Part shown: piece after piece, positions 61,190-64,000 of the stretch
Layout: each line of letters opens with the position of its first letter
How positions within the stretch are numbered: the stretch's first letter is position 1
NCBI GenBank assembly: GCA_030407085.1
Contig: CM059587.1
Coordinates: forward strand, 20,247,001-20,311,000
Direction of reading: 5' to 3'
DNA from: Trichopria drosophilae
Taxonomy: Eukaryota > Arthropoda > Insecta > Hymenoptera > Diapriidae
DNA length: 64,000 nt
Translations under genes and position numbers: made by a program
The notes under the pieces: generated by a model
What the model was told of the DNA's origin: nothing
What the model saw: the letters and a program-made list of their open reading frames with translations, nothing else
The model's database searches: none

Positions 61190-61810
61190 ACGGTCTCTTA
61201 TCCGCGTGCAGTAACTTGTACGTATCCAGAATGCATCTCCAACAGCAGATCCATTAGATAGATCCAAGAGATAGCGGGCTATATGTAAGGCGAGCGTATC
61301 ATCCGTTCCCCTCCCATATCTCTCAAATCCCCTCGAATCTTCTTGAAGCGTCTCTTATCTTGTAATTGATTTCAAAAAGACCCCTGGGTATTCGATTCGT
61401 TCAATCATCTCGAGATGCAATTTTTTCCGGACTATCCCGAGACACGGATGTATTTGAGAACAATACGTGGTTTTCGGCGGATATTTCCGAGGGTGGCGTC
61501 GGATACGATGAGCGTAAATCAAGGGTCGACCGGTACCCAACTGGAGCTTTTCCCATTTAGAAATCATCATATGTCTATGGACGTTTTCGACAAAAGTGGA
61601 AAAGTTGTTCGCGCTTAACGGACGTGCGATGTTACGAGAGGAATTTGGCGAGGTACACGACGAGTTTACGACCGGCCATGGTGTTGCACTTTATCACCGT
61701 CGACGTAGAAGCCCCAGCTTTCGAAATCGCTCGGAGGTGGGATCTAGGAGACTTTACGACGCAACGCACTAAATTTCTCGAAACAAATATTTATTTACCT
61801 TTTCGATTTT
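61190..61810. other. GC/CpG-rich unique island
   Basis: Several overlapping frames (61366-61560, 61415-61618, 61624-61851 plus; 61355-61570 minus) are open because stops are rare; none is recognisable. It interrupts the GGTT/AACC repeat, which resumes at 61990. Candidate conserved non-coding island or exon-bearing region. Confidence 0.4.
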
Positions 61811-61989
61811 TACACGGAACGTGTAATATAATTTCGTTACAAGATAGTTAGTTAGACTAGATTAAAGACCGTAGGTAATGGGACCATACAGACAGTTTAA
61901 AAATATACCTACACCCGAGCGGTAAGTAACAATAATTCAAAATTGTGTAAATCCAAGTGATTCAAAATTTTTTGACTTTTTTCGCATCT

Positions 61990-62290
61990 CACAGTAAAAA
62001 CCGGAGTTCGATTGAGATAACCAAAATATCGGTTGTTGAAATTGAACTGTTCGGTTTCTATAGTCTGAACCAAACCGACGTATTATCTTTGAAATTACTA
62101 GCAAAAGTTTGGTTACTGTAACTGAACTGGTTTGGTTTATGGTCCCATTACGATAAACAAATAATGTAAACGTTATAAATATACATAACCAAAGTGTTTG
62201 GTTATAAAAATCAAACCGATTTGGTACGGGCAAGCAATCAGTTGTACTAACAAAACTAGGTGTAACCAAATCTGTTTGGTTACAATAATA
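61990..62290. repeat. GGTT/AACC-rich repeat, outlying copy
   Basis: TATCGGTTGTTGAAATTGAA, GTTTGGTTACTGTAACTGAA, TGTTTGGTTATAAAAATCAA and TAACCAAATCTGTTTGGTTA share the vocabulary of 59550-61090. A 110-codon minus-strand frame (61937-62269) is entirely in the repeat. Confidence 0.5.
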
Positions 62291-62299
62291 TCATATAAT

Positions 62300-63170
62300 T
62301 TATCCTGACATTCTCGTTACCAATTTCTCCAAGAGATTCGATAACGTTTTCTGCCCGAGATCGTCAGTTTTCATGGAGGATCGTATATTTTCGGTTCATA
62401 AGTTGCTTACATTTATAAGTTTACGAAGTACTTCAAAATAAAGTTTATTTACTTTGTTGGTGTAAAGTTCACATGTCCTAACCGCAAATGGTTGAAGTGG
62501 AATTCCTTTTATATGTTCGTATATTCTGGAAGGTTATTTAAAGGTTAAATCACTATTAAACTAATTTTTAGGGCACTTTTGAATTCCATTCGTTGAGCAT
62601 GTGGAGTTTTAATCGATTATACAAATTTCCACTCATTACAATTCATCACAAGACTATCCAATTGTTGATATTGATTCGACCTTTCAGTGACCTTGCAAGA
62701 ATAGTGATTGAGAATATTTACTCTTATGGGTTGGAACTTAGCATAAGATTTCAGTTTGACCTTGACATGGCCGAGACTTGACCTTCAAGATAACTCATAG
62801 GGATGAACGATCCTTTTGACTGAGACCCGTTACACACGTTAGGTTTCGAATGTATTGATTAGAATCATCATCAAAATAAAGGATCAATCGCAATATTAAT
62901 CATTCCTCTCTTCTGTACTTTTGAAACTATACATAGGATCACTTTGGGCCCTTGGGCCCTTTGGTGGAATAAGGGATGATTTTATTAACATTATTATTGA
63001 TTTCGTAATTATTAGAACCAAAATTTCGACATGCGTTAGATAATTTTGTGCAATTTGATATTCTGCCACAAAACCTCATTTAAAAAACACGGAATTTCAT
63101 GTAAAAGTAATCGTACGGAGCGTAACTAATTAAATGCGGAATGGCTAATAAGATGAATTCTGGAATGAGT
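62300..63170. other. Spacer with AAGGTCA-type words
   Basis: Exact TGACCTTGA at 62757-62765 followed by TTGACCTTCAAGAT near 62778. The rest is AT-rich without recognisable features; a short GGGCCCTTGGGCCCTTT tandem lies at 62946. Confidence 0.4.
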
Positions 63171-63189
63171 TGCCCAGTTACTTTAAATA

Positions 63190-63275
63190 CTTTACAAAGT
63201 AATAAAGCACTTGCCTCGTAGGTTTTTCGGTCGAACACGCAGGTGGTCGTGCGGGGTCGAAACGATTCCTAAAGC
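63190..63275 (+). pseudogene. Possible tRNA-like relic (Thr-CGT-like anticodon arm)
   Basis: AAAGCACTTGCCTCGTA followed 18 nt later by GCAGGTGGTCGTG resembles the D-stem/anticodon-arm and variable region of tRNA-Thr. CTTGC (63210-63214) can pair with GCAGG (63239-63243), leaving a 24 nt loop, as if a normal 7 nt loop carried a 17 nt insertion where tRNA introns sit. The T-arm (GGGGTCGAAACGATTCC) is degenerate and the acceptor stem is missing, so a working gene is unlikely. Confidence 0.3.
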
Positions 63276-63279
63276 GCAG

Positions 63280-63720
63280 AATATAGACCGAATATCGCGT
63301 GTCAACAAAAGTAAATAGAGCGAATGAAAAAGACAATAGAAGTGAAGTAAATTTTTTGCAAGCGATTGTCCGGAAGTGAATCGAATTCGTCACTTTAACA
63401 AGTACCGACAAGTAACGTGCAATTTAATACGTGGATGAAAAATTCACTAAATGCGAAGCGATATACTTTCGGTTCGTTGTCCCCGCTTGCGTGATCGATT
63501 GCTGGCGTCGCTAATGGTCGTCGAATAAAATGGATTGCCTTAAAGGGGACGCGATTCGTTCTGCGGTGCAGATGTGGCATCGATTTGATCGGGAAAACTC
63601 ACACGTTTTCTACGTCACGCATGGGAGATGGGCCCATATAAATTTGAATTTCGAGGAATTGGGTAAAGCATGTCCCTCAACGACTGCCAGACAAGTCGAT
63701 TACTCGGACATATATTAATT
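63280..63720. other. GC-enriched unique island with a 62-codon frame
   Basis: Balanced composition with CpG. The plus-strand frame 63530-63718 runs from ATG to a stop and its product (containing HGRWAHINLNFEELGKA) has an ordinary amino-acid mix but matches nothing I know. It could be a micro-exon or chance in an island. Confidence 0.35.
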
Positions 63721-63888
63721 AACTCAAATCGTGTTCTCGATTACCATCGTGAACGATCGAGTTTTCATCATATTGACGACTGGAGTATATTAAGACCCAT
63801 AGACAAAGAAATAGCCCTCTTCGATTAAAATGTTTGACATGGCTTTCGAAACTTTTTTTTATTAAATATAAAAAGTAACAATATGATA

Positions 63889-64000
63889 TTATAATAATAA
63901 TGATAATAATAAACTTTATTTCTCATATTGGGGGTACATTATTGACACATGGAGAAAGGATTCCTGTTCCTGATTTACAGGCGAAAAAAATTACTTAATT
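63889..64000 (-). mobile_element. 3' end of a second non-LTR retrotransposon
   Basis: On the minus strand, CCCCAATATGAGAAATAAAG leads into TTTATTATTATCATTATTAT. AATAAA followed by a TTA-type tail is the insect non-LTR 3' signature, here of a different family from 29569-29700. The element runs off the window edge, so its coding part may lie outside. Confidence 0.55.

Overview
This 64 kb window looks like non-coding nuclear DNA of an insect. It is strongly AT-rich, no open frame exceeds about 122 codons, no recognisable protein domain appears in any frame, and no splice-linked exon set could be assembled. An insect source is suggested by a degenerate array of the arthropod telomere pentamer TTAGG (25160-25234), Tc1/mariner-, piggyBac- and Foldback-type short elements, (AAT)n tails typical of insect non-LTR retrotransposon 3' ends, and CpG-rich islands set in AT-rich DNA. 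Hymenoptera would fit, but that is only a guess. The window is best read as a gene desert or the inside of a very large intron.

Layout. 0-6 kb: small inverted repeats and MITE-like elements plus two higher-GC islands (3.7-3.95 and 4.67-4.99 kb). 6-10 kb: very AT-rich DNA with one 123 bp MITE. 10.1-11.1 kb: three tandem palindromic modules. 14.5 kb: GC island. 15.6-16.8 kb: a fold-back element. 18.94-20.06 kb: a Foldback-like element with a perfect 9 bp target duplication. 21.5-25.4 kb: an inverted repeat, GC islands, and a telomere-type array in the loop of another inverted repeat. 26.4-27.1 kb: a tRNA-Cys-like relic and a GC island. 27.6-28.9 kb: a piggyBac-type fold-back element with a nested palindrome. 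29-35.4 kb: non-LTR 3' end, a 797 bp TA-flanked element and dispersed repeats. 35.9-37.1 kb: the strongest GC island. 39.9-42.7 kb: AAGGTCA-rich repeat, GC island and a Tc1/mariner-like fold-back element. 43.4-48.6 kb: degenerate CTTTAAGA-rich repeats and two fold-back elements carrying TCAAGGTCA motifs. 54.5-54.8 kb: a 5S-rRNA-derived (SINE3-like) sequence. 56.9-57.9 kb: a piggyBac-type MITE and a dimeric palindrome. 59.5-62.3 kb: a complex repeat built from GGTT/AACC-rich modules. 61.2-63.7 kb: GC islands. The right end is another non-LTR 3' tail.

No genes work together here. The unifying observation is structural. At least ten separate elements are inverted repeats over most of their length, together about 7.7 kb or 12% of the window. 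Several carry exact copies of the monomeric nuclear-receptor site TCAAGGTCA. The non-repetitive GC islands are the best candidates for conserved regulatory DNA. All similarity statements come from reading the sequence by eye; no database search or alignment program was run.
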